Below, one piece after another: positions 1 to 8,801 of a DNA stretch of 64,000 nt; the first letter of the stretch is position 1; each line of letters starts with the position of its first letter. The notes below the pieces were generated by a model that was not told where the DNA came from, made no database searches, and was given only the letters and a program-made list of their open reading frames with translations. Both the position numbers and the translations under genes were made by a program. The stretch comes from CBDCFV01 sp965203835 (GTDB lineage: Bacteria; Chloroflexota; Dehalococcoidia; Lucifugimonadales; UBA3495), in the NCBI GenBank assembly GCA_965203835.1, contig OZ241919.1, forward strand, positions 3,162,001 through 3,226,000, given 5' to 3'.

Positions 1-1097
1 AGGGTCAACTTGTTTTGACGGGCACGCTGTGTCAGATCGCGCGCCACGGCAGCGATGCCGGCCACGCTCAGCCGGTCCGCGTCGTGGATCACCGGAACGA
101 CCAACCCCTGCGGAGCGGCCACGGCGATTCCCAGATTGATGCGCCGCTTCAATATTATCTTGTCTCCGCCCCAAGCCGCATTGAGAGTGGGATGCTCTTT
201 GAGCGCCTCGACAACGGCCTTGACAGCAAAGGGCAGGTAGGTAAGGTCAATTCCTTCCCGCTGCTCGAAGTCGGCCCTGACCTGGCTGCGGAGCATCACC
301 AGGTTGGTTACGTCTACTTCCACCGTGCTCCAAGCGTGGGGGATTTGAGTGACACTACGGACCATCGCCTCCGCGATCATCCGCCGCACTGGCGTCAAAG
401 GCACATGTAGTTCGTCGGCTCCCGCCGAAGCCGGCGCCGGTGCGACCGGGGCCTGGACCGTAGCGGGAGCGGTTGCGGTGACGCCATCCCCGGACTCAAC
501 GTAGCGAAGCACGTCTTCCCGCGTAATTCGTCCACCCAGTCCCGTGCCAGTTAGCTGCGATAGATCGATGTTGTGCTCCCGGGCCAACCGCCTGACCGCC
601 GGTGACAACCTTGCCGGTCCTTCGGGGGTCTGACTGGGGGGTAGTGCGGCGATCACTGGGGCGGGAGCCGACGCCGGCGCAGTGTGCGAAACGGCGTCCG
701 GTACTGTAGGCGCCGCTTCGGAGGCCCCGTCCCCGCCTGTCGGACCCACGGGCCTTACGTCCTTGACCAAGTAGCCGGTGGTGCCTACCGGAGTTGTCTG
801 CCCGGTTGAGGCGGACGCCGCCGGAGTCGCCGCTGACGGCCTTTCGCTCCCAGCGCCGTCAGCGGACTCCACCTCGGCTATGGGCGCGCCCATGGGAATC
901 GTCTCGCCTTCCTGGGCCAGTATCTGCAAAAGAGAGCCGCTGACCGGAGACGGAACTTCCATGGTGACTTTGTCGGTAATCACTTCCACCAGCGGCTCAA
1001 ACCGTTCCAGCTTGTCGCCGGGCTGTTTCAGCCACTTTCCGATGGTCCCTTCGACCACGGACTCGCCAACATGGGGAAGCTCGACGGTTACGGACAA
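1..1097 (-). CDS. bkdB: 2-oxo acid dehydrogenase E2 (dihydrolipoyl acyltransferase), partial
   Basis: E2 core of a branched-chain 2-oxo acid (or pyruvate) dehydrogenase complex; it transfers acyl groups from E1 to CoA on a swinging lipoyl arm. Reading right to left I see a lipoyl domain (residues 1-80, with the lipoyl lysine in TDKVTMEVPSP, Lys43), an Ala/Pro-rich linker, a peripheral subunit-binding domain (LSPAVRRLAREHNIDLSQLTG) and the start of the catalytic domain (GLVVPVIHDAD). The HxxxDG active-site end lies beyond the left edge. There is no in-frame ATG near the 5' end; the best start is TTG at 1097, preceded by AGGTGG. It begins 17 bp after the E1beta stop, so the three genes form one operon. 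Whether the substrate is branched-chain acids or pyruvate is inferred from the E1 sequences. Confidence 0.93.
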   Translation of the reverse strand, partial: MSVTVELPHVGESVVEGTIGKWLKQPGDKLERFEPLVEVITDKVTMEVPSPVSGSLLQILAQEGETIPMGAPIAEVESADGAGSERPSAATPAASASTGQTTPVGTTGYLVKDVRPVGPTGGDGASEAAPTVPDAVSHTAPASAPAPVIAALPPSQTPEGPARLSPAVRRLAREHNIDLSQLTGTGLGGRITREDVLRYVESGDGVTATAPATVQAPVAPAPASAGADELHVPLTPVRRMIAEAMVRSVTQIPHAWSTVEVDVTNLVMLRSQVRADFEQREGIDLTYLPFAVKAVVEALKEHPTLNAAWGGDKIILKRRINLGIAVAAPQGLVVPVIHDADRLSVAGIAAVARDLTQRARQNKLT

Positions 1098-1114
1098 AGC
1101 TGCGCCACCTGTTC

Positions 1115-2098
1115 CTAATATGCGGCCTGCTTGCGCAGTGCCTGGGCGATTTTTTCGGTGTTGGGCATGTAGGCGTCTTCAAGACTCTGGGCGAACGGCA
1201 TCGTGGGGACGTCCGGGCCGCACACCCGCGTAACCGGGCCGTCCAGGTATTCAAACGCCTCGTCCGCAGCAAGGGCGGCTATTTCCGCGCCTATGCCTCC
1301 CGTAATGTTGTCCTCGTGAACGATCAGCAGCTTGCCGGTCTTTTTCACCGATTCAAGAACGGTCCCCTTGTCCAAGGGTCTGAGGCTGCGGAGGTCTATC
1401 ACCTCGACGTCGATGCCTTCGGCGGAAACCTCTTCCGCTGCTTCGAGACAGTAATGGAGCATCAGCCCATAAGTGACGACGGTGACGTTTTCTCCCGGTC
1501 GTTTGACGTCTGCCACGCCCAAAGGCAGAGTGTAATTCTGCTCGGGCACTTCGCCTCGTACCAACCTGTAGGTCTTCTTGTGCTCCAGGAAGACCACTGG
1601 GCTATTGTCCCGGATGGATGACTTCAGCAGCCCCTTTGCGTCGTAAGGAGTGCCGGGAGCAATGACCTTCAAGCCCGGAGTATGAAAGAACAGGGCCTCG
1701 ACGTTCTGGGAGTGGAACAGCCCGCCGCGAATCCCGCCGCCGTAAGGGACTCTTATAACCATCGGCACCTGGAGGGCGCCGTTGGTGCCATAGCAGGCCC
1801 GGGCAGCCTCGCCGACCAGTTGGTTAATAGTGGGCCAGATGAAATCGGAAAACTGCACCTCGGGAATGGGGCGCATGCCCTTGAACGCGCAACCCAGGGC
1901 TATACCAACTATGGAAGCCTCGGCTAGGGGAGTGTCGATTACACGGGCCTCTCCAAACTCGTCAATAAGTCCCTGGGTAGCCAGGAATACGCCACCCCGT
2001 TTGCCCACGTCCTCTCCCATAACGAACACGTCTGGGTCGCGGTGCATCTCCTCCAGCAACGCTTCGCGGACGGCCTCTATAACGTTCTTTACCGTCAC
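1115..2098 (-). CDS. bkdAB: 2-oxo acid dehydrogenase E1 component, beta subunit
   Basis: Beta subunit (327 aa, usual length) of the thiamine-diphosphate E1 heterotetramer that decarboxylates 2-oxo acids and acylates the E2 lipoyl group. Visible family marks are GEDVG near residue 30 (the catalytic Glu region contacting ThDP), DTPLAEASIVG, the YGGGIRGGLFHSQN stretch and a C-terminal transketolase domain (VIDLRSLRPLDKGTV). FFHTPGLKV and the following EHKKTYRL segment resemble BkdAB/BfmBAB-type branched-chain enzymes more than PdhB. It starts 9 bp after the E1alpha stop and is followed by E2. A pyruvate or acetoin specificity is the main alternative. Confidence 0.93.
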   Translation of the reverse strand: MTVKNVIEAVREALLEEMHRDPDVFVMGEDVGKRGGVFLATQGLIDEFGEARVIDTPLAEASIVGIALGCAFKGMRPIPEVQFSDFIWPTINQLVGEAARACYGTNGALQVPMVIRVPYGGGIRGGLFHSQNVEALFFHTPGLKVIAPGTPYDAKGLLKSSIRDNSPVVFLEHKKTYRLVRGEVPEQNYTLPLGVADVKRPGENVTVVTYGLMLHYCLEAAEEVSAEGIDVEVIDLRSLRPLDKGTVLESVKKTGKLLIVHEDNITGGIGAEIAALAADEAFEYLDGPVTRVCGPDVPTMPFAQSLEDAYMPNTEKIAQALRKQAAY

Positions 2099-2107
2099 TC
2101 GGTCCCC

Positions 2108-3148
2108 CTACTGGCTGTAGACTGCGTGGAACAGCGTTGAAACGTCGGGCGGGCGGGCTGCTTCCGCGGCGTCCGTGGCATGGTTTATCTCCTGGAGAGC
2201 CTGAGCCTTGATCCTTTCCGCCTGGTCATGGGAAAGGATTCCTTGGGCGATCAAGCTCGCGCCGAAACTGACCACCGGGTCCAGTTGACGGACGGCCTCC
2301 AACTCCTCCTGGGGCCGGTACCGCCTGTCGTCATCGTCGGTGGTGTGGGGCATCAACCGTTCCACTCGCATCTCCAACAGCACCGGGCCTTCCCGTCTTG
2401 CGCGGTTGATGGCTTCGCGGGTAGCCTCGTAGCACCTTACAAAGTCCATGCCGTCCAACGCAAACCCGGGAAAGCCATAACCGGAGGCGCGGGCCGACAG
2501 GTCTTCGGTGGCCATTTGCAGGTGTTGCGGTACGGAGATGGCGTAGTGGTTGTTTTCGCAAATGAACACAACGGGCAGCTTATGGACGCCGGCGAAGTTC
2601 ATCGCCTCGTGAGCTTCTCCCTGGCTGGTCGCGCCGTCGCCGAAGTACGAAAGCACAACTGTTCCGTCGCCCTTCATTTTGGAACCCAAAGCGTAACCCA
2701 CGGCTTGGGTAAGCCCAGCTCCCACCACGTTGGAAATCTGTATGATGTTGCGCGGCAGGTCCGCGCCTTGAAGTGGAAACTGGCGCCCGTTGCTGTAAGG
2801 CTCCCCTTCCTTCCCCATGAACGAAAGCATTACCTGGGTTGGGGTCAGCCCGGCAGCCATTTTAAGGCCCAGGTCCCGGTAGTAAGGGAATATGAAACAG
2901 TTGCCGTCTTTCTGCGCCGCCAGCAGGCTGCCCAGTTGTGTCGCTTCGTGACCTTGGCAAGAGGCGGCGATAGGCACCTTGCCCTGTCGGTTCAGGGCCC
3001 AGATGCGCTCGTCGATGGTCCGGACCAGCACCATCTTGGTGTACCACTCAACCAGGTCTTCCCGGGTCAGGCCGTCCGGCAGGTTCGCGGAAGTATCGGC
3101 GACCGAAATATCGCCCTCGTCGGCGCTGATGCCTCTATCCTGGGTCAT
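2108..3148 (-). CDS. bkdAA: 2-oxo acid dehydrogenase E1 component, alpha subunit
   Basis: Alpha subunit (346 aa) carrying the ThDP-binding motif: GDGATSQGEAHEAM begins at residue 170 and ends with the NN pair at 199-200, the classic GDG-x(26)-NN spacing. RTIDERIWALNRQGKV and CQGHEATQLG near the N-terminus are typical of the family, as is YRDLGLKMAAG for the substrate channel. It is the first gene of the E1alpha-E1beta-E2 operon. ATG at 3148 is preceded by a GAGGAAG-type ribosome site. A TATAAT promoter lies about 130 bp upstream, divergent from dnaA. An E3 (lipoamide dehydrogenase) gene is not in the window. Confidence 0.93.
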   Translation of the reverse strand: MTQDRGISADEGDISVADTSANLPDGLTREDLVEWYTKMVLVRTIDERIWALNRQGKVPIAASCQGHEATQLGSLLAAQKDGNCFIFPYYRDLGLKMAAGLTPTQVMLSFMGKEGEPYSNGRQFPLQGADLPRNIIQISNVVGAGLTQAVGYALGSKMKGDGTVVLSYFGDGATSQGEAHEAMNFAGVHKLPVVFICENNHYAISVPQHLQMATEDLSARASGYGFPGFALDGMDFVRCYEATREAINRARREGPVLLEMRVERLMPHTTDDDDRRYRPQEELEAVRQLDPVVSFGASLIAQGILSHDQAERIKAQALQEINHATDAAEAARPPDVSTLFHAVYSQ

Positions 3149-3281
3149 TTGCTTCCTCGTGTTCAGCGGTACAAACTAGAAGGGGGACGCATGGACGCCC
3201 CCTTGCAGGTCCAATCAGTCCGTTTTTTACGCCGGCCTCAAGCTCTCCATCCACATCCACCCCTTGGCGTGGGGTCAGACA

Positions 3282-3310
3282 ATTATATATCCAGCAACCA
3301 TGCTCCGCAA
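3282..3310 (-). promoter_or_regulatory. Putative promoter of the bkd operon
   Basis: On the minus strand, TTGCGG (3305-3310) and TATAAT (3282-3287) are separated by 17 bp, pointing into the E1alpha gene. The predicted start near 3275 leaves a leader of about 127 nt containing a GGGGG...CCCCC hairpin at 3180-3202. The -10 is perfect and the -35 is poor. A direct repeat CCGCAAACC (3305-3313 and 3319-3327) overlaps the -35 and could be an operator. Confidence 0.45.
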
Positions 3311-3422
3311 ACCGATTTGCCGCAAACCATCTTTTTTTACCCTCTCCGATTGTCCAGATTGGTATAGACTCATTGGAATGGTCTGGGCCGGGAAATTGGT
3401 TGCCAAGTCATTTGGTTTCGCG

Positions 3423-3452
3423 TTGACATGAGTTCGCAAAGATTGGTAATTT
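3423..3452 (+). promoter_or_regulatory. Candidate dnaA promoter
   Basis: A perfect TTGACA at 3423-3428 is followed after 18 bp by TAATTT at 3447-3452. It would give a leader of roughly 140 nt before the dnaA ATG at 3600. The -10 box is weak, so the call is tentative. Confidence 0.4.
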
Positions 3453-3599
3453 GCGCCTTTCCAAACCCTGACCGGCTCCCAAGAATATCCGTTGTTCGTT
3501 GTTCAACAGGCGGGTGTATCCCCAGCTATCTGCGGACTTTTGCGTAACCCGGCCCGGCTTGGAATTATTTACCGACCGCAAAACCGAGGGCTTTCGCCG

Positions 3600-4955
3600 A
3601 TGACAAACCTGTCGACCAGGGAAATTTGGAGGGCGGTGTTGGGTGAGCTTCAGCTTCAGTTGCCGCGTTCGGCGTTCCAGACGTGGTTGAAGCATACCGA
3701 AGGGGTGGCCCACGATGAACACCGGTTCGTGGTGGAGGCCCCAACCACATTTGCCGTCGCTTGGCTGGAACGCCGAATGTACAACGCAATCCAGAAGACG
3801 GTGGAGAAAGTAACTCAACAACCGTTGGAAGTGCATTTCCAAGTCAATCAGGAACAAGGCCGGCAAAATGGCGTCGAAGCGCCGACAGGCCAACTGCCCG
3901 AGACCGAGCGTTACACCCCGCCGGTCCGGCCTGTAGTGTCGTTCAATCCAAAATACACCTTCGATTCTTTTGTCGCTGGGCCGTCGAACCAATTGGCCTA
4001 CAGCGCAGCCCGGGCGGTGGCCGATGCCCCCGGCAAAGGCTACAACCCCTTGTTCCTGTACTCCGGCGTAGGTCTCGGCAAGACCCACCTGCTCCACGCA
4101 ATCGGCCACGCCGTCCATCCCAGCGGGCTGTCGGTCATGTACGTGACCTCTGAGCAGTTTACCAACGACTTCATTACGTCCATCGCGAATCGAACGACCG
4201 AAGCGTTCCGGGACAGGTACCGGAGCGTAAACGTTCTTTTGATGGACGACGTCCAGTTCCTGAGCGGCAAGGAGCAGACCCACGAAAGCTTTTTCCACAC
4301 CTTCAATGACCTGCACAACTCCGGCAACCAGGTTGTTATTACGTCCGACCGCGCCCCGAAGGCATTGGCGTTATTGCAGGACAGGATGCGTTCCCGTTTG
4401 GAATGGGGGCTGACTGCGGACATTCAGCCCCCGGACTTTGAGACCCGCATGGCGATACTGGTCTCAAAAGCGAAAAACTTGGGAATCCGCTTGGGAGAAA
4501 ATGTAATCGAGTTAATCGCCAAGAGAATCCAGAAGAATGTGCGGGAACTGGAAGGAAGCTTGAACCGCATGGTGGCCCACTCCCAGTTGATGAACGTTCC
4601 CATAACCATGGAATCCGCATCCCGCATCCTGGATGCGGTGACGACGGACAAAAGCCGGGACTCAATCGAACCTATACGAATCCTGGAGGCGGTGTCCAGC
4701 CATTTCCGGGTGGAGACTTCTTCCCTTATTGCGCGGGGCCGGACCCGGAAAATCGCCTTGGCCCGCCAGGTCGCAATGTACCTCCTCATCCATGAACTGG
4801 AGATGTCCCCCACCCAGGTAGGGCGTTTGCTGGGGGGCAGGGACCATGCAACCGTTATTCATGGCGCAGGAAAAATCAACGGGGAAATCAACGAGGACAG
4901 CGACCTGAGGCGCGATGTGTTAGCAATTAAGGAAGCCATATTCACTCCGGTCTAA
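3600..4955 (+). CDS. dnaA: Chromosomal replication initiator protein DnaA
   Basis: AAA+ ATPase that binds DnaA boxes and melts oriC. The 451 aa show all four domains: an N-terminal helicase-loading domain (residues 1-85, IWRAVLGELQLQL), a short linker, an AAA+ core with Walker A GVGLGKTH (156-163) and Walker B LLMDDVQF, and the C-terminal helix-turn-helix with the box-reading signature GGRDHATVIHGAGK. I chose ATG 3600 (GAGGG about 10 nt upstream, MTNLSTREIW typical of DnaA N-termini) over the in-frame TTG at 3492. It is divergent from bkd, and its downstream spacer looks like oriC. Confidence 0.98.
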   Translation: MTNLSTREIWRAVLGELQLQLPRSAFQTWLKHTEGVAHDEHRFVVEAPTTFAVAWLERRMYNAIQKTVEKVTQQPLEVHFQVNQEQGRQNGVEAPTGQLPETERYTPPVRPVVSFNPKYTFDSFVAGPSNQLAYSAARAVADAPGKGYNPLFLYSGVGLGKTHLLHAIGHAVHPSGLSVMYVTSEQFTNDFITSIANRTTEAFRDRYRSVNVLLMDDVQFLSGKEQTHESFFHTFNDLHNSGNQVVITSDRAPKALALLQDRMRSRLEWGLTADIQPPDFETRMAILVSKAKNLGIRLGENVIELIAKRIQKNVRELEGSLNRMVAHSQLMNVPITMESASRILDAVTTDKSRDSIEPIRILEAVSSHFRVETSSLIARGRTRKIALARQVAMYLLIHELEMSPTQVGRLLGGRDHATVIHGAGKINGEINEDSDLRRDVLAIKEAIFTPV

Positions 4956-5346
4956 GCCTGCCCCCGGCGTGTTTCCCGCCTGCGCGGGAAAGACGGGAAG
5001 GGGACTCTGCATCACATAACATGGTTGATAAACTGCCCAAAATGGTGGATAAGTGTTGACGCGGGTGGATAAGCTTGGTGGATTGCGAGCACCCACAGCT
5101 TGAATTAACCTTCGTTAACCCCTCCAAAGAGTCCGCTGAAACCAGCCCCAGCCGGTTGTGAAAACTGCCCAACTGTCCTGAGTTACACGCTGCATTGCTG
5201 CTTTATCGCCTGTCGCGCGTCCAATTAGCGTACAATAGGACTCGCGCGGAGTTGATAATAGGCAAGGAGCATTCCTGCTTGGGCAACTACTCCTGGTCTA
5301 CTCCGTCCGGCGTACCGTAACCATTCGACCAAAGCAGCTAGGGCGC
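4956..5346. other. Putative replication origin (oriC) between dnaA and thiI
   Basis: A 391-bp non-coding spacer directly after dnaA. It holds three DnaA-box-like 9-mers on the same strand: GGTTGATAA (5023-5031), GGTGGATAA (5044-5052) and GGTGGATAA (5064-5072), at 21- and 20-bp intervals. The complement of GGTGGATAA is TTATCCACC, one base from the consensus TTATCCACA. Further right are a TTAAC-CTTC-GTTAA inverted repeat (5105-5118) and a GTTGATAATA AT-rich patch near 5252. A palindromic repeat (4972-4991) sits next to the dnaA stop. The position beside dnaA is the usual place for oriC. Confidence 0.65.
4972..4991. repeat. Palindromic repeat, copy 1 (TTTCCCGC-ctgc-GCGGGAAA)
   Basis: Perfect 8-bp inverted repeat around CTGC, 17 bp after the dnaA stop, followed by AGACGGGAAG. 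It has the same core as copies at 9995-10039, 24460-24477 and 26769-26788. It could also act as a weak bidirectional terminator of dnaA. Confidence 0.7.
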
Positions 5347-6531
5347 ATGAAAGTCCACGTAATAGTCAAGACCCATGAACTGGCCCTCAAGGGCAAGAAC
5401 CGCCCGTGGTTCCTGCGCCGGTTGGCGGACAATCTTCGGACCGCCACCAAGGGCACGGGCGTAGAGCGGGTGTGGCAGGGACAAATGATGATCGGCCTTA
5501 CCCTCGCCGACGAGGATGCTTGGCCCGAGGTGAGTGAGCGGGTGCGGGACTGCATGGGCATAGCCAAGTACTTCAAGAGCTATGCGGTGCAGCCTGACCT
5601 CGACCTGGTAAGGGAGGCACTCCCCGGACTGCTGGAAGGACACGAGTTCGAGTCTTTCCGAATCACCGCGAACCGGGCGGATAAGCGGTTTCCGGTCAAC
5701 TCCGACCAGATCTGCCGCGACATAGGCCAGTACGTCAAGGACATGACGCAGGCCAAAGTCGATTTGACTCGCCCCGACTTCCATATTTACTTGGACGTGC
5801 TGCCCCAGGAAATACTGATATATTTTGACGAGATAAAGGGCTACGGCGGCCTGCCGGTGGGTGTCAGCGGCTTGGTCACGGCCATGCTTTCGGGGGGCAT
5901 CGACTCTCCGGTAGCGGCATGGCAACTGATGAAGCGCGGTTGCCGGGTGCAGTTCGTCCACTTCCACAGCTATCCATTGGTGGACATGTCGTCCATTGAA
6001 AAGGCCACGGACTTAGCCCAATTTCTTACCCGGTACCAGTACCGCTCGGTCTTGAACCTGGTGCCGCTGGGCGAAATTCAGAAGCAGATCATTTTGTCGA
6101 CTCCGCCCGCCTACCGGGTCATCCTGTACCGGCGCTTTATGATGCGGATTACCGAAGAGTTGGCCCGTCGCAGCAAGGCCAAGGCGATCATAACCGGCGA
6201 AAGCTGCGGACAGGTCAGTTCACAGACGCTGGACAACATGGCCGTAATAGCCGAAGCCGTCAAGATGCCGGTGTTTCGTCCCTTAATAGGCTCCAACAAA
6301 GAGGAAATAGTCAACTTTGCCCGGCAGTTGGGCACCTACCAGACTTCGATAATGCCCGACCAGGACTGTTGCTCATTGTTCGTGCCGCGTCACCCAGAAA
6401 CGCAGGCAAGCCTGAAAACCGTAGCCAAGCTGGAGTCGGCCCTCCCCGTCGAGGACCTTGTAAGGCAGGCATTGGACAATACCGAGACCAAGGAATTCTT
6501 CTCCCCGTCATCGGAGGACTGGGGCGAATAG
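5347..6531 (+). CDS. thiI: tRNA 4-thiouridine synthase ThiI
   Basis: Adenylates U8 of tRNA and transfers sulfur to make 4-thiouridine; in many bacteria it also supplies sulfur for the thiamine thiazole. Domains in 394 aa: an N-terminal ferredoxin-like region (ELALKGKNRPWF), a THUMP domain (about 60-165) and a PP-loop ATP pyrophosphatase domain with SGGIDSPVA (182-190). It ends after DQDCCSLF and a short helical tail, so it lacks the C-terminal rhodanese domain found in E. coli ThiI, like many Gram-positive forms. A separate sulfurtransferase must then be the donor. It is followed 64 bp later by the terpene synthase-like gene. Confidence 0.96.
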   Translation: MKVHVIVKTHELALKGKNRPWFLRRLADNLRTATKGTGVERVWQGQMMIGLTLADEDAWPEVSERVRDCMGIAKYFKSYAVQPDLDLVREALPGLLEGHEFESFRITANRADKRFPVNSDQICRDIGQYVKDMTQAKVDLTRPDFHIYLDVLPQEILIYFDEIKGYGGLPVGVSGLVTAMLSGGIDSPVAAWQLMKRGCRVQFVHFHSYPLVDMSSIEKATDLAQFLTRYQYRSVLNLVPLGEIQKQIILSTPPAYRVILYRRFMMRITEELARRSKAKAIITGESCGQVSSQTLDNMAVIAEAVKMPVFRPLIGSNKEEIVNFARQLGTYQTSIMPDQDCCSLFVPRHPETQASLKTVAKLESALPVEDLVRQALDNTETKEFFSPSSEDWGE

Positions 6532-6595
6532 CGGGCACACTTACCCTGCAACAGGCTCAACATTGGGTCCAACGATCGAAGGCACACTACCAGGG

Positions 6596-7639
6596 GTGTC
6601 AACAAAAGACCGGGAACGCCTTCTGTCGCACTTGCTTCGCGGCGTGTCCCGCAGTTTCTATCTGACCCTTCGGATTCTGCCCGTCGGATTGCGGACTCCC
6701 GTGGGGCTGGCTTACCTGCTGGCTAGGGCCGCCGACACCATCTCCGACACCCGCTTGTTGCCGCCTCAGGAACGCCTGCGCCACCTGCTGAGGTTTCGGG
6801 AGCAGGTGGAAAACAAGGCCGACCTGTCCTCCTTGCGCTCGATTGTCGACGCGCTCATCGACAACCAGCAACTGCCGCAAGAGACTGACTTGCTGGTCTC
6901 TCTGCCGGAGATTTTTGCAGTGTTCGACTCGGTGGGCGAGCCGGACCATTCATTGATTCGCTCCGTGGTGACAACCCTGACCCAGGGCATGGAGGAGGAC
7001 CTGACTACCTTCCCGGCCGAGGACTCCGAGCTGATCGCCTGTCTACCGGATGCGGCCGCATTGGACCGGTACACCTACATGGTGGCGGGCTGCGTCGGCG
7101 AGTTCTGGACCCGCATCGCAATGGAGCACTGCCCGGAACTGAAGGACTGGGACGGCGAGCACATGCAGCGGGTCGGCGTGCGGTTTGGAAAAGCCCTGCA
7201 ATTGACCAACGTGCTTAGAGATATTCCCCGCGACTTGCGCAACGGGCGGTGCTACCTTCCGGTGGACGAACTTTTGAAAGCAGGTATAAGCCCTAAGGAC
7301 TTGCTGGACCCAACGGCAGGCGACAGGGCACGCTCGGTCTTGGTATCTTGGATAGAGATCGCCCTGGAACACTTCGACGAGGCTGAGCGATACCTACTGG
7401 CGTTGCCCCGCCGCTGCGTCCGGTTGCGGTTGGCGGCGTTGTGGCCCATTCTGCTGGGACTTGCTACCTTGGCGCTGCTGGCCAGGAACCATGACTGGCT
7501 GGATCCGGCCAAGCTGTCCAAGGTCAAACGCCGTTGGGTCTATTGGATGATGGCCCGTTCCTGGCCCGCCGTGGCCTCCGACACGATAATCAAGGCTTGG
7601 GTAGGCAGTTTGCGGCGGCAGGTGGAGGAGGCGTTGTAA
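6596..7639 (+). CDS. Squalene/phytoene synthase family protein
   Basis: Head-to-head prenyl synthase that would join two C15 or C20 diphosphates to squalene or phytoene. Both Asp-rich Mg2+/diphosphate motifs are present: ARAADTISDT near the N-terminus and NVLRDIPRDLRNGRCYLP in the second half. RGVSRSFYLTLRILP is the conserved substrate-flap start. The hydrophobic C-terminal segment (LAALWPILLGLATLALL) fits the squalene-synthase branch, which would feed hopanoid synthesis; a HpnB-like gene lies at 44.1 kb. The start is uncertain: GTG at 6596 (chosen, 347 aa) or TTG at 6563. Carotenoid use (CrtB) is the alternative. Confidence 0.87.
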   Translation: MSTKDRERLLSHLLRGVSRSFYLTLRILPVGLRTPVGLAYLLARAADTISDTRLLPPQERLRHLLRFREQVENKADLSSLRSIVDALIDNQQLPQETDLLVSLPEIFAVFDSVGEPDHSLIRSVVTTLTQGMEEDLTTFPAEDSELIACLPDAAALDRYTYMVAGCVGEFWTRIAMEHCPELKDWDGEHMQRVGVRFGKALQLTNVLRDIPRDLRNGRCYLPVDELLKAGISPKDLLDPTAGDRARSVLVSWIEIALEHFDEAERYLLALPRRCVRLRLAALWPILLGLATLALLARNHDWLDPAKLSKVKRRWVYWMMARSWPAVASDTIIKAWVGSLRRQVEEAL

Positions 7640-7700
7640 CGTCCAAACTAAGGTGTCTTTCCGTATAGGAAACCTGAAACGAGATAACCCATGCCGCCGT

Positions 7701-8801
7701 TTAAATATTCCGTAGCAATTCCTGCCACGCAAGTTTATGCGCCGGTTGTGTAACCCGGTCGTTCAATTCTTCACCCACCAACGTCAAGAACTCGACCCGG
7801 CTGGCTTCCCCCGCAATGGCAAGAACGACGCGCATCAATGCGTCGATATGAAGTTGATAAACGTTGATCCCCAGACTGAACTCTTGCGCTGTCCTTTGAC
7901 CTATCTCGGCGTCATCGGCTTGGGGTATTACGGTTGCAAACAGCAATTCGGTGATCTTACTGCGCCGAGCCTTGAGGATGGCGGTGTCAACGTCGTCAAG
8001 TGTAACTGTCCGGTCTTTTACTTCTACTGAAAGCACTTGCTCGTCGTTTTGATAACAAATGACGTCGCCTGGACTGTCGGTAGCTGCGTCGGCTTCATTG
8101 ATACCTTGTCGATCAACCCGGTCAAAGATTTGAAATCTCTGGCCCATGGCCCGCATCAGGGCGGCGACAATAATCTGGGGACGCTCACCACCGCTGGGTT
8201 CCTCAAGATACCGTGCGACAATACTTGTCGTGGCGTCCAATGACATGCGCTGAGGCACATCGAACTGGACTACCAGCGCGTTGTACTGTCTGGTAAGCGA
8301 CGCTAAACAGAGGCGTAGCTGGGTTTCGGTATATTCAGGGTCGTTTCTTTCCTGGACCAATGCTAATACTTCCGTCAGCTTGGTCCAAAGCCCGCCATGC
8401 AGGAGTGCCTCATTTCCAGCATCCAATCGAGGACGGCGCAATGGATTGTTTACATACGGGTCAGGGCTGGTACCCAGGACTTGTGCCGTTTCACCCACCC
8501 AAGGCACCACGTTCACTTGGCAAAAGCTACGGGCATCCCACCGTCCGTCGGCTGCGGCCGTTTCAGCCTCACCCCGCTGGATACTCAAGGCATCACGGGT
8601 TGGATCGACAAGTTTGCCCAAAAGCTGGGTCAGAAGAGCGTACCTGATGCTAACTACTGAACAAGTGATTAGTTCATCGATGCCATCGTCAATTTCCGGG
8701 TCAGGGACAGCAAGTGCTTCCTGCCACATCGTCCGGAGACGTTCTAATGCGGAGAGTTGTTGAACAGGTTCACTATGAGCCGCACCATCGTTATCAAGCA
8801 T
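7701..8801 (-). CDS. Type II restriction endonuclease, SacI-like family
   Basis: 366 aa. SIRYALLTQLLGKLVDP, SPDPYVNNPLRRPRL and ERNDPE are the blocks I associate with the SacI restriction endonuclease family. A PD-(D/E)xK nuclease core is visible: Asp246 (PGDVICY), then Glu260-Val-Lys262 in SVEVKDR. The ATG at 8801 overlaps the end of the adenine methylase gene by 8 bp, so the two are translationally coupled as methylase then nuclease. This is the expected order for an R-M pair, protecting DNA before cutting. The recognition sequence cannot be read from the protein. Confidence 0.82.
   Translation of the reverse strand: MLDNDGAAHSEPVQQLSALERLRTMWQEALAVPDPEIDDGIDELITCSVVSIRYALLTQLLGKLVDPTRDALSIQRGEAETAAADGRWDARSFCQVNVVPWVGETAQVLGTSPDPYVNNPLRRPRLDAGNEALLHGGLWTKLTEVLALVQERNDPEYTETQLRLCLASLTRQYNALVVQFDVPQRMSLDATTSIVARYLEEPSGGERPQIIVAALMRAMGQRFQIFDRVDRQGINEADAATDSPGDVICYQNDEQVLSVEVKDRTVTLDDVDTAILKARRSKITELLFATVIPQADDAEIGQRTAQEFSLGINVYQLHIDALMRVVLAIAGEASRVEFLTLVGEELNDRVTQPAHKLAWQELLRNI

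Larger units (their letters stand above)
3149..3599. other. Divergent intergenic region between bkd and dnaA
   Basis: No protein-coding gene is supported here. The region holds the bkd promoter (3282-3310), two T-rich stretches, a duplicated CCGCAAACC motif and a candidate dnaA promoter (3423-3452). The reading frame of dnaA can be extended to a TTG at 3492, but the extension carries no family sequence. Confidence 0.6.

Noticed and set aside
3177..3207. GGGGG...CCCCC hairpin as a terminator or attenuator for bkd
   Set aside because: The stem is only five pairs and no T-run follows on the bkd strand.
2180..3367. 395-codon plus-strand frame
   Set aside because: Antisense to the E1alpha gene, which carries all ThDP motifs.
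3492..3599. N-terminal extension of dnaA from TTG 3492
   Set aside because: No ribosome site and no similarity to DnaA N-termini; ATG 3600 starts the family sequence.
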